Shown here: positions 1-9,109 of the stretch, piece by piece
How the letters are laid out: each line of letters begins with the position of its first letter
How positions within the stretch are numbered: the first letter of the stretch is position 1
Source of the DNA: Nostoc piscinale CENA21
GTDB lineage: Bacteria > Cyanobacteriota > Cyanobacteriia > Cyanobacteriales > Nostocaceae
NCBI RefSeq assembly: GCF_001298445.1
Contig: NZ_CP012036.1
Span: 5,767,525-5,831,524 of the forward strand
Length of the DNA stretch: 64,000 bases
Direction of reading: 5' to 3'
Notes under the pieces: model-generated
Seen by the model: only the letters and a program-made list of their open reading frames with translations
The model's database searches: none
What the model was told of the DNA's origin: nothing
Program-made: the position numbers and the translations under genes

Positions 1-287
1 CCCAACCCAAAGCCAAATACAATGTCTTCATCCGATGTAGTGTCATATCTTACTACTATCGGTTCACCACCGCCAAACATCAGCGATTGCGCCCGTTCAA
101 AAACATCACCTTCCAAACAGCCACCGCTAATCGCACTAATCATTTGTCCATCTTCAACCAGTAACATCCTCGCCCCTGGTCGGCGATAAACCGAGCCACT
201 TGTTTGTACTACCATTGCTAAAGCACTACGCTGTGCTGACTTTTGGGTATGTACAAATGCTTGCAGGATATGCTGTAACTCGTTCAT
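1..287 (-). CDS. paoD: XdhC/CoxI-family molybdenum cofactor chaperone (PaoD-like), 3' end outside window
   Basis: The frame opens at the ATG ending at 287 and runs off the left edge, so about 95 N-terminal residues are visible. They have the XdhC/CoxI N-terminal pattern: a GSVYRRPGARMLL segment, then ISGGCLEGDVFERA, which is the conserved SGGCLE block of the family. Family members bind the molybdenum cofactor, promote its sulfuration or insertion, and protect it until it enters an aldehyde or xanthine oxidoreductase. It follows the PaoA-PaoB-PaoC genes on the same strand, the order of E. coli paoABCD (yagTSRQ), which supports a role as the maturation factor of that enzyme. No strong ribosome site is seen; 57 bases separate it from paoC. 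Confidence 0.85.
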   Translation of the reverse strand, partial: MNELQHILQAFVHTQKSAQRSALAMVVQTSGSVYRRPGARMLLVEDGQMISAISGGCLEGDVFERAQSLMFGGGEPIVVRYDTTSDEDIVFGFGL

Positions 288-344
288 ATAGTTATTGCTC
301 ACTTACGAAACTATGTAATAGCGCTAAATTTGCGGCAGCAAATT

Positions 345-2635
345 CTACAAGAGTTTGTCAGGCGTGATGGGCAAATCTCTGATTCGCTTGCCGGTCGCGT
401 GAAAAACCGCATTGGCGATCGCTGCCGGAATTCCGACCATACCGAGTTCGCCCATGCCTTTAACACCGAGCGGATTGACGATTTTATCGTCCTCCTCAAC
501 AAAGATCGTTTCGATCTCCAAGATATCGGCATTAACCGGCACATGGTAGTGCTGCAAATTCGGGTTCATGATCCGCCCGTAACGATGGTCGATTTCAGTC
601 GCCTCTTGCAGTGCCATGCCGATGCCCCAGACAACGCCGCCAACTTCCTGGCTGTGCGAGGCCTTCGGATTCATGATCTTGCCGCTGGCAGTCACTTCAA
701 TGGCCCGCGTAACGTGGACAGTCCCCACATCTGGATCGACCTTCACTTCAATGAACTGCGCGCCGTGCGCCAACGTCGCATACTTCTCGCGCTCCTCTGA
801 GGGACGCGACTCGAATGTTTCCGTGATTGCGGTGAGACCATTACGCTTCATCACTCCAGAGATATTGACGAAACGCGACGGGTCGCTTTTAGTCGCAGTC
901 TCCCGTCGAGCATCTCGACATCGGCGGCGGCTGCCCCCTTGAGCGGAGAATTCGGTTCCTGGTTTGCGAGTGCGAGCAACTTCGTGCCGATGGCCAGAGC
1001 CGCGCCGCGCACGGCCGAGCCGACGCTCGCCGTCGTCCAAGATCCCCCCTGCGACGGTGAGCGAGGGAACTTCGTGTCGCCGAGTTCAAATTTCACCTGC
1101 TCCAACTTCAGCCCCAGATACTCAGCAGCGATCATGGTCATCACGGTGTAGGTGCCGGGGCCGATGTCACTGGTCGCACTAGCAACTTGCGCCGTGCCAT
1201 CCACCCGCAGCGTGATGAGGGCGGCAGCAGGCATCTGGAAAGCGCCCCAGACGCCGGTTGCCATACCCCAACCGACGAGTAGGCGTCCGTCGCGCATTGA
1301 GCGCGGCTCAAACTGGCGCTTCTTCCAACCGAATTTTTCCGCGCCGAGCCGATAGCACTCCCGCAACGCCTTACTCGAAAATGGCTTGCCGCTCTCGGGG
1401 TCTACTTCGGCGTAGTTGATCAGCCGTAGTTCGAGCGGGTCGATCTTGAGCGCGTAGGCCAGCTCGTCCATCGCGCATTCGAGCGCAAACATACCGCTAA
1501 CGGCCCCCGGTGCACGCATCCAGGTCGGGGTGGGGAGGTCAGTGTTGGTAATCTTCAGCGGCGCGTAGAGGTTCGGGCAGGCGTAGACCTGGCGCGTGAA
1601 AAGTGTGGTTTCGTCTGAGAACTCCTCGATGTTGGAGGTGTTGTGTACGACTTCATGAATCATCGTGGAGAGCTTTCCCGATCGCTCTGCGCCGAGCGCG
1701 ACCTTCTGAATCGTGTACGGACGATAGCCGTGGCCAGTGAACATTTGTGTGCGCGTATAAACGACCTTGACTGGGCGTTTGAGTTCCCGGGCCGCCATCG
1801 CTGTCAGCGCCGGATAATAGTTCGGGCGCAGCGACGATCCGAAAGCCCCGCCGACGAAGGGTGAAAGCACGCTCACGTTTTCCTCAGGCACGCCGAAGCT
1901 CGAAGCCAAATGTGCACGCACGCCATAGACCCCCTGCGTCTTGTCGAAGATCGTGAGCTTGTCGCCTTGCCAGACCGCGATGGCCGCGTGCGGCTCTATA
2001 GGGTTGTGGTGCTCGATAGGAATGCGGTACTCGGCCTCTACCTTCACAGCCGCTGTACGCATCGTCTCTTCCGGATTACCGCGCGTTAAAGTATGTTCAA
2101 CAACTAACGGCTGAGTCTCAATCGCCGCTGTACGCATCGTCTCTTCGGGATTACCGCGCGGCTTTAGAGGCGGCGCTTGGGTGGGGACGCGCGCGATCGC
2201 TCGCACCGCCTCGGTGTCGGTCGTGTGCGGCTCTGTGTTGTAGGAGACTTTGACCAGACGTGCCGCATAACGCGCCTGCTCGTATGTCTCAGCAACGACG
2301 AGTGCCACAGGCTGCATATTGAAGAAGATTTTGTCGGACTGGAGCGCCCGAAACGACTTGTCTTGCTCATCGGTAGCGCGCGACGGAGCCTGCACCATAG
2401 AAAACTTCGGATCGAGCTTTGGTGTGTTCAGGTGCGTGAAGACACGAATTACGCCCGCAGCGCGTTCAGCCTCACCCGTGTCGATTGATTTAATCGTGCC
2501 CTTTGCTACGGTTCCCAGCACGATAAAACCGTAAGCGAGATTGGAAACCTGAAATTCTGCGGCGTATTTTGCCTTGCCCGTCACTTTGGCGATGCCGTCT
2601 ACGCGGCTCATTTCTTTTCCGATGTATCTTGCCAT
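345..2635 (-). pseudogene. paoC: Aldehyde oxidoreductase molybdenum-binding large subunit (PaoC/YagR-like), frameshifted
   Basis: Two overlapping frames, 851-2635 (594 residues) and 345 to about 887, together cover one molybdopterin-binding subunit. The break is at the TTTT run 887-890: one extra base there lets the first frame read on into the second, giving about 763 residues (E. coli PaoC is about 730). Recognisable parts are the N-terminal RVDGIAKVTGKAKYAAEF segment, GGAFGSSLRPNYYPAL, and a C-terminal GVKGMGELG whose Glu is the family's active-site base. The start has a GGGAG site. The gene is markedly GC-rich compared with later genes. It also carries an in-frame 25-codon duplication (2049-2160). 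It is either a recent pseudogene or carries a sequencing error. Confidence 0.85.
2049..2160 (-). repeat. In-frame 75-bp tandem duplication within paoC
   Basis: A 37-bp unit at 2049-2085 recurs at 2124-2160 with one mismatch, period 75 bp. In the protein it duplicates RGNPEETMRTAA, adding 25 residues just before the EHHNPIEPHA segment. Homologues would be expected to have one copy. It does not break the frame. Confidence 0.85.
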
Positions 2636-2653
2636 TTCTTTTATTCTCCCTAC

Positions 2654-3646
2654 TTACGCAACACCGCCCGACATCGCTCGCTGCAAAGCGAGAACAATGG
2701 CGCGTTTTCCGAGTTCGACTTTATAACCGTTATGTTCAAGCGGTTTCGCATCTTTGAAAGCCACTTCGGCAGCAGCCCGAAAAGTTTCTTCCGTCGCTGG
2801 TTTTCCGATCAAAACTCTTTCCGCTTCGCCTGAACGCCAAGGTTTATGCGCGACGCTTCCCAAAACAACGCGTGCCTGTTTGATGTTGTTGCCTCTTGTT
2901 TCTAAAGCAGCAGCAACGGCAAGCAGTGCGAAAGCATATGAAGTGCGATCGCGAACTTTTAGGTAATAAGACTTGTCGGCGAAGTTATTCCTCGGCATTT
3001 CGATGGCAACGATCAATTCCCCATGCTGAAGATTGTTATCTTTTTCCGGCGTGTCGCCCGGCAAGCGATGAAAATCCTGGATCGGGATTGTGCGTTCTCG
3101 CCCGTTCGTGCCCCGAACCTTCACAACCGCGTCAAGCGCATAAAGCGCATTCGCCATATCGCCTGGGTAAGTTGCCACGCATTTATCGCTGTAGCCAAAA
3201 ATGGCATGAATGCGATTGAGTCCCTGAAGCGCTCCGCATCCGCTGCCAGGCTCGCGTTTGTTACACGGCATAGCGATGTCGTAAAAATACTGGCAACGGG
3301 TGCGCTGCATTAAATTTCCCCCGTTGGTCGCCATATTGCGAAGCTGTACGGTGGCACCAGCTAAAATCGCCATTGACAGAAGCGGGTAATTTTGCCGGAC
3401 GAGCGCATGGTTAGCCGTATCAGTATTTTTGGCTAACGCGCCGATAGAAATTCCGTTCGAGGTCGATCGAATTTCCGCCAGATTCAAACCTAAGATGTCA
3501 ACAAGTTCGCTGGGACGCTCGACGTATTCTTTCATCAAATCAATCAAATTTGTCCCGCCTGCGAGAAACTGTGCCGTTTGATTAGCGGAAACGGTGCCAA
3601 CGGCGCTTGCTGCGTCGGTTGCGCTAGAATATTTAAACGATTTCAT
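2654..3646 (-). CDS. paoB: Aldehyde oxidoreductase FAD-binding subunit (PaoB/YagS-like)
   Basis: About 330 residues from the ATG ending at 3646, chosen because it follows a GAGGGCAAAG stretch and gives the standard N-terminus MKSFKYSSATDAASAV; the open frame extends further upstream only inside paoA. It matches the CO-dehydrogenase flavoprotein family: AGGTNLIDLMKEYVERP binds FAD, followed by TNGGNLMQRTRCQYF and a cysteine-containing segment (residues about 120-135) resembling the extra [4Fe-4S] ligands of PaoB. The C-terminal domain (from about 210) is the usual CO_deh_flav_C fold. It overlaps the end of paoA by 14 bases, so the two are translationally linked. The subunit passes electrons between the 2Fe-2S subunit and its own FAD. 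Confidence 0.88.
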   Translation of the reverse strand: MKSFKYSSATDAASAVGTVSANQTAQFLAGGTNLIDLMKEYVERPSELVDILGLNLAEIRSTSNGISIGALAKNTDTANHALVRQNYPLLSMAILAGATVQLRNMATNGGNLMQRTRCQYFYDIAMPCNKREPGSGCGALQGLNRIHAIFGYSDKCVATYPGDMANALYALDAVVKVRGTNGRERTIPIQDFHRLPGDTPEKDNNLQHGELIVAIEMPRNNFADKSYYLKVRDRTSYAFALLAVAAALETRGNNIKQARVVLGSVAHKPWRSGEAERVLIGKPATEETFRAAAEVAFKDAKPLEHNGYKVELGKRAIVLALQRAMSGGVA

Positions 3647-4475
3647 CGGCTTTGCCCTCATTGAATGCAATGGCAATTTCTTCATCGCTTGCAAAATGCC
3701 TGGTCTGGGCTGTTTCGCGCCCGGAATGAACTTCTTTGATTGCCGCAACGATTCCTGGATAAGCGCCGCAACGGCAAATGTTGCCGCTCATGCGTTCTCT
3801 GATTTCTTCATCAGAGAGTTCTAAATTCTGGGGACTCGTCCGCAAATTGTTAGTGACGTGACTCACGTCGCCGTTTTTGGCTTCCTGCAAAAGCGCCACT
3901 GCCGAACATATCTGCCCCGGCGTGCAGTAGCCGCACTGGAAGCCGTCGTGTTTGATGAACGCCGCCTGCATCGGATGAAGATTGTCGGCGTCAGCCAGCC
4001 CTTCGATAGTCGTCACCTCTTTTCCCTCGCAGCTCGCGGCAAGTGTCAGACACGAAAGCACGCGGCGTCCGTCAACGATCACTGTACAAGCACCGCACTG
4101 TCCTTGATCGCACCCTTTTTTGGTGCCGGTCAATCCAAGTCTTTCGCGTAGGGCATCGAGCAGCACCGTGCGCGAATCCACTTCCAGGCGTTGAGTAGAG
4201 CCGTTGATTTTCAACAAGACCTTAACGGCGTTTTCCACCCCAGCGGTCGAAGCGAACACTGCGTCGGGCGAAGCGGCGAGCGTGGCAAAGACCTCCTCTT
4301 TAGCCAGCAGGTGGAAGGCGAAGGTGCCGAGTGCCGCAGCCATGTTTTGCTCCAAGAATTTTCGGCGAGCAGCACCGACAATACCGAGTTCGTCGAGTAG
4401 TGTTTTTTCGTCCGCGCTGAGTTGCTCATCGCTTTCGGTTAGATCGAAGTCTTGTCGTTCTTGATTGTCGTCCAT
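3633..4475 (-). CDS. paoA: Aldehyde oxidoreductase 2Fe-2S subunit with Tat-like N-terminus (PaoA/YagT-like)
   Basis: Start taken at the ATG ending at 4475, behind AAGGAGA; 280 residues. After an acidic leader there is GAARRKFLEQ followed by a hydrophobic stretch ending in FAFHLLA, which resembles a twin-arginine export signal as in E. coli PaoA. The rest is a xanthine-oxidase-type iron-sulfur subunit: plant-type ferredoxin ligands in GCDQGQCGACTVIVDGRR plus a later Cys, then the second cluster in DGFQCGYCTPGQICSA and SGNICRCGAYPGIV. It should carry electrons from the molybdenum site to FAD, probably in the periplasm. First gene of the pao cluster, downstream of a transposase remnant. Confidence 0.88.
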   Translation of the reverse strand: MDDNQERQDFDLTESDEQLSADEKTLLDELGIVGAARRKFLEQNMAAALGTFAFHLLAKEEVFATLAASPDAVFASTAGVENAVKVLLKINGSTQRLEVDSRTVLLDALRERLGLTGTKKGCDQGQCGACTVIVDGRRVLSCLTLAASCEGKEVTTIEGLADADNLHPMQAAFIKHDGFQCGYCTPGQICSAVALLQEAKNGDVSHVTNNLRTSPQNLELSDEEIRERMSGNICRCGAYPGIVAAIKEVHSGRETAQTRHFASDEEIAIAFNEGKADEIV

Positions 4476-4590
4476 GATTCTCCTTGCAACATTCTCGAAC
4501 AAGCCCTGGACAAGTGTTTGTTTTTCGCGCCGACTCTTCTCACGGTCTGCACCCACCAAAGGCGCAGAAGCACCTTTGCTCAATCCGCCC

Positions 4591-4842
4591 TTACACTGCA
4601 AGAGTTGCTTGTCTATCAGATAAATTCTCTAGATATTGCATCACCAGTATCATCGCCAACCGCCAAGGTGCTTGCGCTGGCTGACCCCGTTGTGGATACA
4701 GTGATGCGAAATCTTCATCCTTATAAAAGACTCCAAGTTCATCACGCAGTCGCATATATAAATTACCTTTGGGGAACGCGGCTTTGGCTACACGTACCGT
4801 TTCATCAGGAATAGGAGGAAGTTCTTCGGGATGTAAGCACAT
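4591..4842 (-). pseudogene. Truncated IS1182/IS5-like transposase N-terminus
   Basis: About 83 residues starting MCLHPEELPPIPDETVRVAK with a good GGAGG site 7 bases upstream. This matches the N-terminal part of DUF772-type transposases (YMRLRDELG, APWRLAMILVMQYLENLSDRQA). The frame stops straight after the DRQA segment and no DDE catalytic domain follows, so only the 5' end remains. The rest of 4476-5034 shows nothing else convincing. The remnant marks a junction between the pao cluster and the stress block. Confidence 0.7.
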
Positions 4843-5034
4843 ATAATGCCTCCACAGGTATTCCTTCTGGTTTATTGATTATTGAAGCAGCTAACTTAAT
4901 TTTTTTCTCCCGTGTAATACACGGAAAGGGATATCTATCTTCTCCAAGTGATACACGGTAAATCCACCGTTTTTTTGTTAAGCAATATTTCGCCAACGGT
5001 ATCCGTATCTCGGCGGCCACCCAAGAAGGCTTAT

Positions 5035-5589
5035 TTAAACCTGTGGTAGCTCATAGATACCCCAATAGTTAATATCATGCTTCTTCAAAATGACTTCAGC
5101 ATTTTGAATCTCCTCATCTTTGCCTTTTAGTACTAGTAAATATTCACAGCACTGGATGCGATCGCAATAACGTCTAGCTCGGTCTTCAGGAATACCTAAA
5201 CTAGCTAGCACCTTTACTAAATGATTTGTGGCTATAGTACTAACTGCAACACCCGCTACACTGATAATGAATGCTGTTCCAACCGAACCGACTGCAATTA
5301 TTACTCCAATACCGCCAGGAAGTACCAAACTGCTAAGACCAACTAATACGCTTCCCCAAAAACTTGCAGTTAAAGCGTCACCAACTGCTCCAGTTGTATC
5401 TACACTTTGATTGTTGATACGCGAACTGACTGATACTTCGCCAATAGGATTTATGCGATCTGCAAATTTTGCAAAAATCGCAACTTTTTCCATTGGAAAG
5501 CTTGAGGCTTTCAATTCATTAACTGATTGCTCCACTGCTTTACGGTTAGTAAATACTCCAACAGCGTGCTTGTTATCTGTTGTAATCAT
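5035..5589 (-). CDS. YflT/GsiB-17M-like general stress protein with glycine-rich membrane segment
   Basis: 184 residues. The N-terminal part (about 10-45: VGVFTNRKAVEQSVNELKAS...KVAIFAK) has the pattern of the heat-induced YflT/general stress protein 17M domain, where a protein-specific helix pair follows a short beta strand. Residues about 75-125 are glycine-, valine- and isoleucine-rich and could be one or two membrane hairpins. A second alpha/beta segment (LVKVLASLGIPEDRARRY ... EYLLVLKGKDEEIQNAEVIL) ends the protein. The same architecture occurs in the longer gene at 14994-15767, so the two are distant paralogues. Biochemical role unknown; position at the edge of the chaperone block suggests stress association. 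AAGGAT lies before the ATG. Confidence 0.7.
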   Translation of the reverse strand: MITTDNKHAVGVFTNRKAVEQSVNELKASSFPMEKVAIFAKFADRINPIGEVSVSSRINNQSVDTTGAVGDALTASFWGSVLVGLSSLVLPGGIGVIIAVGSVGTAFIISVAGVAVSTIATNHLVKVLASLGIPEDRARRYCDRIQCCEYLLVLKGKDEEIQNAEVILKKHDINYWGIYELPQV

Positions 5590-5775
5590 ATTATCCTTAT
5601 TTCAGTGAGGCAGCACTAGCTCACCAATAAAACCGAAAGTTATTTCAACAAATTAGTAAATAGTTAACAGTAAACTGTTTTTCAGTTGGGAGTCAAAGTT
5701 CCTCACCACTATTGCGTGCTACGTTTGAGTTGGAGATTTAGACCCCAACTCAAACTTTGATAACTGATAACTGCT

Positions 5776-6336
5776 TTAAACTCTTGCCCTATGGTCAGGA
5801 AGACTACGAGAAGCTAATGAAAGCATGATCATCCAAACACCCGTCAACAAAAAATTAATCCCTACAAATACTCCCAATACCCAAACTGTGCTGACAGGCC
5901 ATTGAGCTAGAATCAAAATCCCTAGAATAATAGCCATGATCCCGCTAAATAGTACCCAACCCCAGTTTGGATCTCGACGCATTTGAAATGCTGCAATCAC
6001 CTCCAATACACCCTCAATAAAAATGATCAATCCAAAAGCTAAGGTGAGAGAGAGCGCAGCACCAAAGATGTTGCTAAGCAGCAGAATCCCACCAATTACG
6101 TATAGAACACCAACTACTAGTGTTGTCCAGAAGCCTCGTTTGTGACGTGATTGAAATGCATGAACAATTCGGACGATGCCAGCAATAATTAAAGTCCAGG
6201 AGAATACGATTGTGATGGCAATAGTGGCAATAAATGGTTCTGCGATCGCTGCAATTCCCAGCAGAATCATCAAAACACCTAAGACAATTGGCAATGCTGA
6301 ATTTGTTCTGGTTTCTCTAAAATCTTCAGAAGTCAT
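5776..6336 (-). CDS. hdeD: HdeD-family membrane protein (DUF308)
   Basis: 186 residues with about six hydrophobic helices arranged as repeated pairs (LGVLMILLGIAAIAEPFIA, then LVVGVLYVIGGILLL, LFSGIMAIILGILILAQWP), the hallmark of DUF308/HdeD proteins. E. coli HdeD sits in the inner membrane and contributes to acid resistance at high cell density; the mechanism is not known. HdeD genes are also regular members of the locus of heat resistance, which fits the surrounding ClpB, YfdX, Hsp20 and thioredoxin genes. The charged ends (MTSEDFRET and SLPDHRARV) are probably cytoplasmic. It lies 105 bases downstream of clpB on the same strand and may be co-transcribed. Confidence 0.85.
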   Translation of the reverse strand: MTSEDFRETRTNSALPIVLGVLMILLGIAAIAEPFIATIAITIVFSWTLIIAGIVRIVHAFQSRHKRGFWTTLVVGVLYVIGGILLLSNIFGAALSLTLAFGLIIFIEGVLEVIAAFQMRRDPNWGWVLFSGIMAIILGILILAQWPVSTVWVLGVFVGINFLLTGVWMIMLSLASRSLPDHRARV

Positions 6337-6441
6337 AGCTTTTCAAAAAATGTTTTGATATGTTGTTAAATTTTGAAAGAGAGACGCGATTAACCCAAGT
6401 CTTTCCAAGAGTTATCTCTCCCTTGTACTCCTCTGCCCCCT

Positions 6442-8610
6442 CTAAGCATTGACCAGTTCAGGTGATAAGCGCTTCAACACCAGTCGTTCGTGTTCCACAT
6501 GGACGTAGATTGTGTCGCCTTCGTGGAACTCGCCGCGTAGAATCGCTTTGGCAATCGGAGTTTCTAGTTCTCGCTGAATCGCCCGCTTCAGGGGACGAGC
6601 ACCGTAAACTGGGTCATAACCGACCTGAACAATCCAATTGAGAGCCTCGTCGGAGATTTTGAGCGAGAGTTTACGCTCGCGCAGTCGCTCCTCTAAACGC
6701 TGCACTTGTAGTTTGACAATTTCGCGCAACTCGTCCTTCCGCAAGCTATGGAAGATAATGATTTCATCAATGCGGTTGAGGAATTCGGGGCGGAAACTTT
6801 CTCGCACTGCTTCCATGACGCGATCGCGCATTTGTTCGTACTTGCTATCGTCTCCTGCCACATCCAAAATGTATATTGAACCAATATTGCTGGTCATAAT
6901 CGCGATCGTATTTTTAAAATCTACTGTGCGTCCCTGAGAATCAGTTAGGCGACCATCATCCAGGATTTGCAGCAGGACGTTGAATACATCAGGATGAGCT
7001 TTCTCAATTTCGTCAAACAGAATTACAGAATAAGGTCGGCGGCGAATCGCTTCGGTGAGTTGTCCGCCTTCTTCATAGCCCACGTAACCTGGAGGCGCAC
7101 CGATGAGACGGGCAACAGTGTGTTTCTCCATGTATTCGGACATATCGATCCGCACCAGTGCATCTTCGGTATCAAACAGATATACCGCTAAAGCTTTTGC
7201 CAGTTCTGTTTTTCCCACCCCGGTCGGGCCTAAGAAAATAAAGCTAGCAATGGGACGATTCGGGTCTGCCAACCCAGCACGGGAACGTTGAATTGCATCA
7301 GCAACAGCTCTTACAGCTTCGTCCTGACCAATCACACGTTTATGTAGCTCTTCTTCCAGATGCAAAAGTTTTTGCATTTCCGATTCAACCAGTCTGCTCA
7401 CCGGAATACCCGTCCACTTGGAGATAATTTCGTCAATGTCAGCTTCGGTGACTTCTTCGCGCAACAGAGATTTACCGCTAGTCTGGATTTGAGCTAGTCG
7501 CGCTTCGGCTTCTTCTAGTTGTCGTTGCAGCTCAGTGAGTTTGCTGTATTTCAGTTCTGCTGCCCGGTTGAGGTCGTAATCGCGTTCGGCTTGCTGAATT
7601 TCTACGTTGACACGCTCAATCTCTTGTCTAATTTGGCGAATGCGATCGATGATTTGCTTCTCTGCTTGCCATTGAGCATTGAGGGCATCTTGGCGTTCTT
7701 TTAACTCTGCAAGTTCTCTCTCCAGCCGTTCTAAACGCTCTCTGGAAGCACTGTCTGTTTCTTTTTGCAGTGACAGCCGCTCCATTTCCAGTTGCAGAAT
7801 TTTGCGATCAATTTCGTCTAATTCTTCTGGTTTGGAAGTAATTTCCATTTTTAGTTTAGCCGCAGCTTCATCCACCAAATCAATAGCTTTGTCGGGTAGG
7901 AAGCGATCGCTAATATATCTCGCAGACAGAGTAGCTGCTGCAACTAACGCACTATCAGAAATCTTCACACCGTGGTGTAACTCGTAGCGCTCTTTCAAAC
8001 CGCGCAGAATTGAGATGGTATCTTCCACACTGGGCTGATCGACATACACCTGCTGAAAACGACGTTCCAAAGCCGCATCTTTTTCAATGTACTTGCGGTA
8101 TTCATCTAGCGTGGTGGCACCAATACAGCGCAGTTCGCCGCGAGCGAGCATCGGCTTGAGCAAGTTGCTAGCATCCATCGATCCTTGCGTTGTACCCGCA
8201 CCAACTACAGTGTGAATTTCGTCAATAAACAAGACGATTTGTCCCTGTGCTTCTTGGATTTCTTTTAAGACAGCTTTCAGGCGTTCTTCAAATTCTCCCC
8301 GGTATTTGGCTCCGGCAATTAACGCACCCATGTCTAAAGCTATTAGTTTGCGATCGCGCAATGATTCCGGGACATCACCACTGACAATGCGCTGCGCTAA
8401 TCCTTCTACAATTGCTGTTTTACCGACACCGGGTTCACCAATCAGCACGGGATTATTTTTAGTCCGACGAGAAAGGATTTGAATCGTGCGGCGAATTTCT
8501 TCATCTCGTCCAATCACTGGGTCGAGTATGCCTTCACGTGCCAATTGGGTTAAATTGCGTCCGTATTTTTCTAGCGCTTCATATTTAACTTCTGGGTTTT
8601 GATCTGTCAC
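6442..8610 (-). CDS. clpB: ClpB disaggregase, AAA1-middle-AAA2 part (separated from its N domain)
   Basis: 722 residues covering everything after the ClpB N domain: TDQNPEVKYEALEKYGR linker, AAA1 with Walker A GEPGVGKT and Walker B LFIDEIH, the coiled-coil middle domain (about residues 250-370, typical of ClpB and required for DnaK cooperation), and AAA2 with GPTGVGKTE and ILFDEIEKAHPDVFN. ClpB threads aggregated proteins through its hexamer together with DnaK/DnaJ, both of which are encoded nearby. The frame begins at a GTG that overlaps the stop of the N-domain frame (GTGA). Conserved ClpB sequence between the two A runs (8611-8616 and 8651-8659) sits in a third frame, so two extra bases account for the split. 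Confidence 0.92.
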   Translation of the reverse strand: MTDQNPEVKYEALEKYGRNLTQLAREGILDPVIGRDEEIRRTIQILSRRTKNNPVLIGEPGVGKTAIVEGLAQRIVSGDVPESLRDRKLIALDMGALIAGAKYRGEFEERLKAVLKEIQEAQGQIVLFIDEIHTVVGAGTTQGSMDASNLLKPMLARGELRCIGATTLDEYRKYIEKDAALERRFQQVYVDQPSVEDTISILRGLKERYELHHGVKISDSALVAAATLSARYISDRFLPDKAIDLVDEAAAKLKMEITSKPEELDEIDRKILQLEMERLSLQKETDSASRERLERLERELAELKERQDALNAQWQAEKQIIDRIRQIRQEIERVNVEIQQAERDYDLNRAAELKYSKLTELQRQLEEAEARLAQIQTSGKSLLREEVTEADIDEIISKWTGIPVSRLVESEMQKLLHLEEELHKRVIGQDEAVRAVADAIQRSRAGLADPNRPIASFIFLGPTGVGKTELAKALAVYLFDTEDALVRIDMSEYMEKHTVARLIGAPPGYVGYEEGGQLTEAIRRRPYSVILFDEIEKAHPDVFNVLLQILDDGRLTDSQGRTVDFKNTIAIMTSNIGSIYILDVAGDDSKYEQMRDRVMEAVRESFRPEFLNRIDEIIIFHSLRKDELREIVKLQVQRLEERLRERKLSLKISDEALNWIVQVGYDPVYGARPLKRAIQRELETPIAKAILRGEFHEGDTIYVHVEHERLVLKRLSPELVNA

Positions 8611-9065
8611 TTTTTTGACTCCCTCGAATCTGTTGAATGATGTTGCGGAGTTTTTTTTTCATCCAGTCCAAATTCTTGAAACAACCCTTTACCAAAGCGA
8701 TCGTCTTTGGCAAAGGCAAGTATTAAATGTTCAATAGAAATATATTCATCACCAAACTCTTTGCGGTATTGTTCGGCGCGATCGAGCAGCCTCTCTAAAC
8801 TGTGTCCGATGTATACCGAACCACTGCTAGCCCCCGATACTTTGGGCTGACGGTTGATGAAGTCGATAGTGCGCTCGTGTAGTTTTTGAACATTTACCCC
8901 GGCTTTGTTGAAAATAGAACTGGCGAGTCCTTCCTGTTCCAGTAGCGCTAGCATCAAATGTTCGCTCTCAATCTGCTGATGCTGAAACTGCTTGGCAATT
9001 TCGGGAGTACGAACAAGGGCTTCCCAGGCTTTTTCGGTAAATTGCTCGGGATTGGTTGGTTGCAT
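8607..9065 (-). CDS. clpB: ClpB N-terminal (Clp-N) domain, separated by poly-A frameshifts
   Basis: 152 residues. Residues 1-145 are the two Clp-N repeats (AWEALVRTPEIAKQFQHQQIESEHLMLALLEQ and ISIEHLILAFAKDDRFGKGLF), which bind substrates. The frame then meets nine A (8651-8659 on the plus strand) and reads 15 foreign residues to a stop. Reading eight A instead restores LRNIIQQIRGSQK, normal ClpB sequence, up to a second run of six A (8611-8616), where five A would join the AAA part. Both corrections give an 873-residue ClpB, the standard length. An AAGGGG site precedes the ATG. As written, the cell would make the N domain and the ATPase as separate, coupled proteins. Confidence 0.88.
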   Translation of the reverse strand: MQPTNPEQFTEKAWEALVRTPEIAKQFQHQQIESEHLMLALLEQEGLASSIFNKAGVNVQKLHERTIDFINRQPKVSGASSGSVYIGHSLERLLDRAEQYRKEFGDEYISIEHLILAFAKDDRFGKGLFQEFGLDEKKTPQHHSTDSRESKK

Positions 9066-9109
9066 AATCGTGCCCCTTAGCTGAGAAATAAATTATTTTG
9101 TTAACGCTC

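Noticed and set aside
330..942. Plus-strand open frames opposite paoC
   Set aside because: Long frames caused by high GC on the opposite strand of a clear molybdoenzyme gene; no family pattern.
4805..5020. 71-residue minus-strand frame before the transposase remnant
   Set aside because: Overlaps the transposase start and its ribosome site, ends in another frame, no recognisable sequence.
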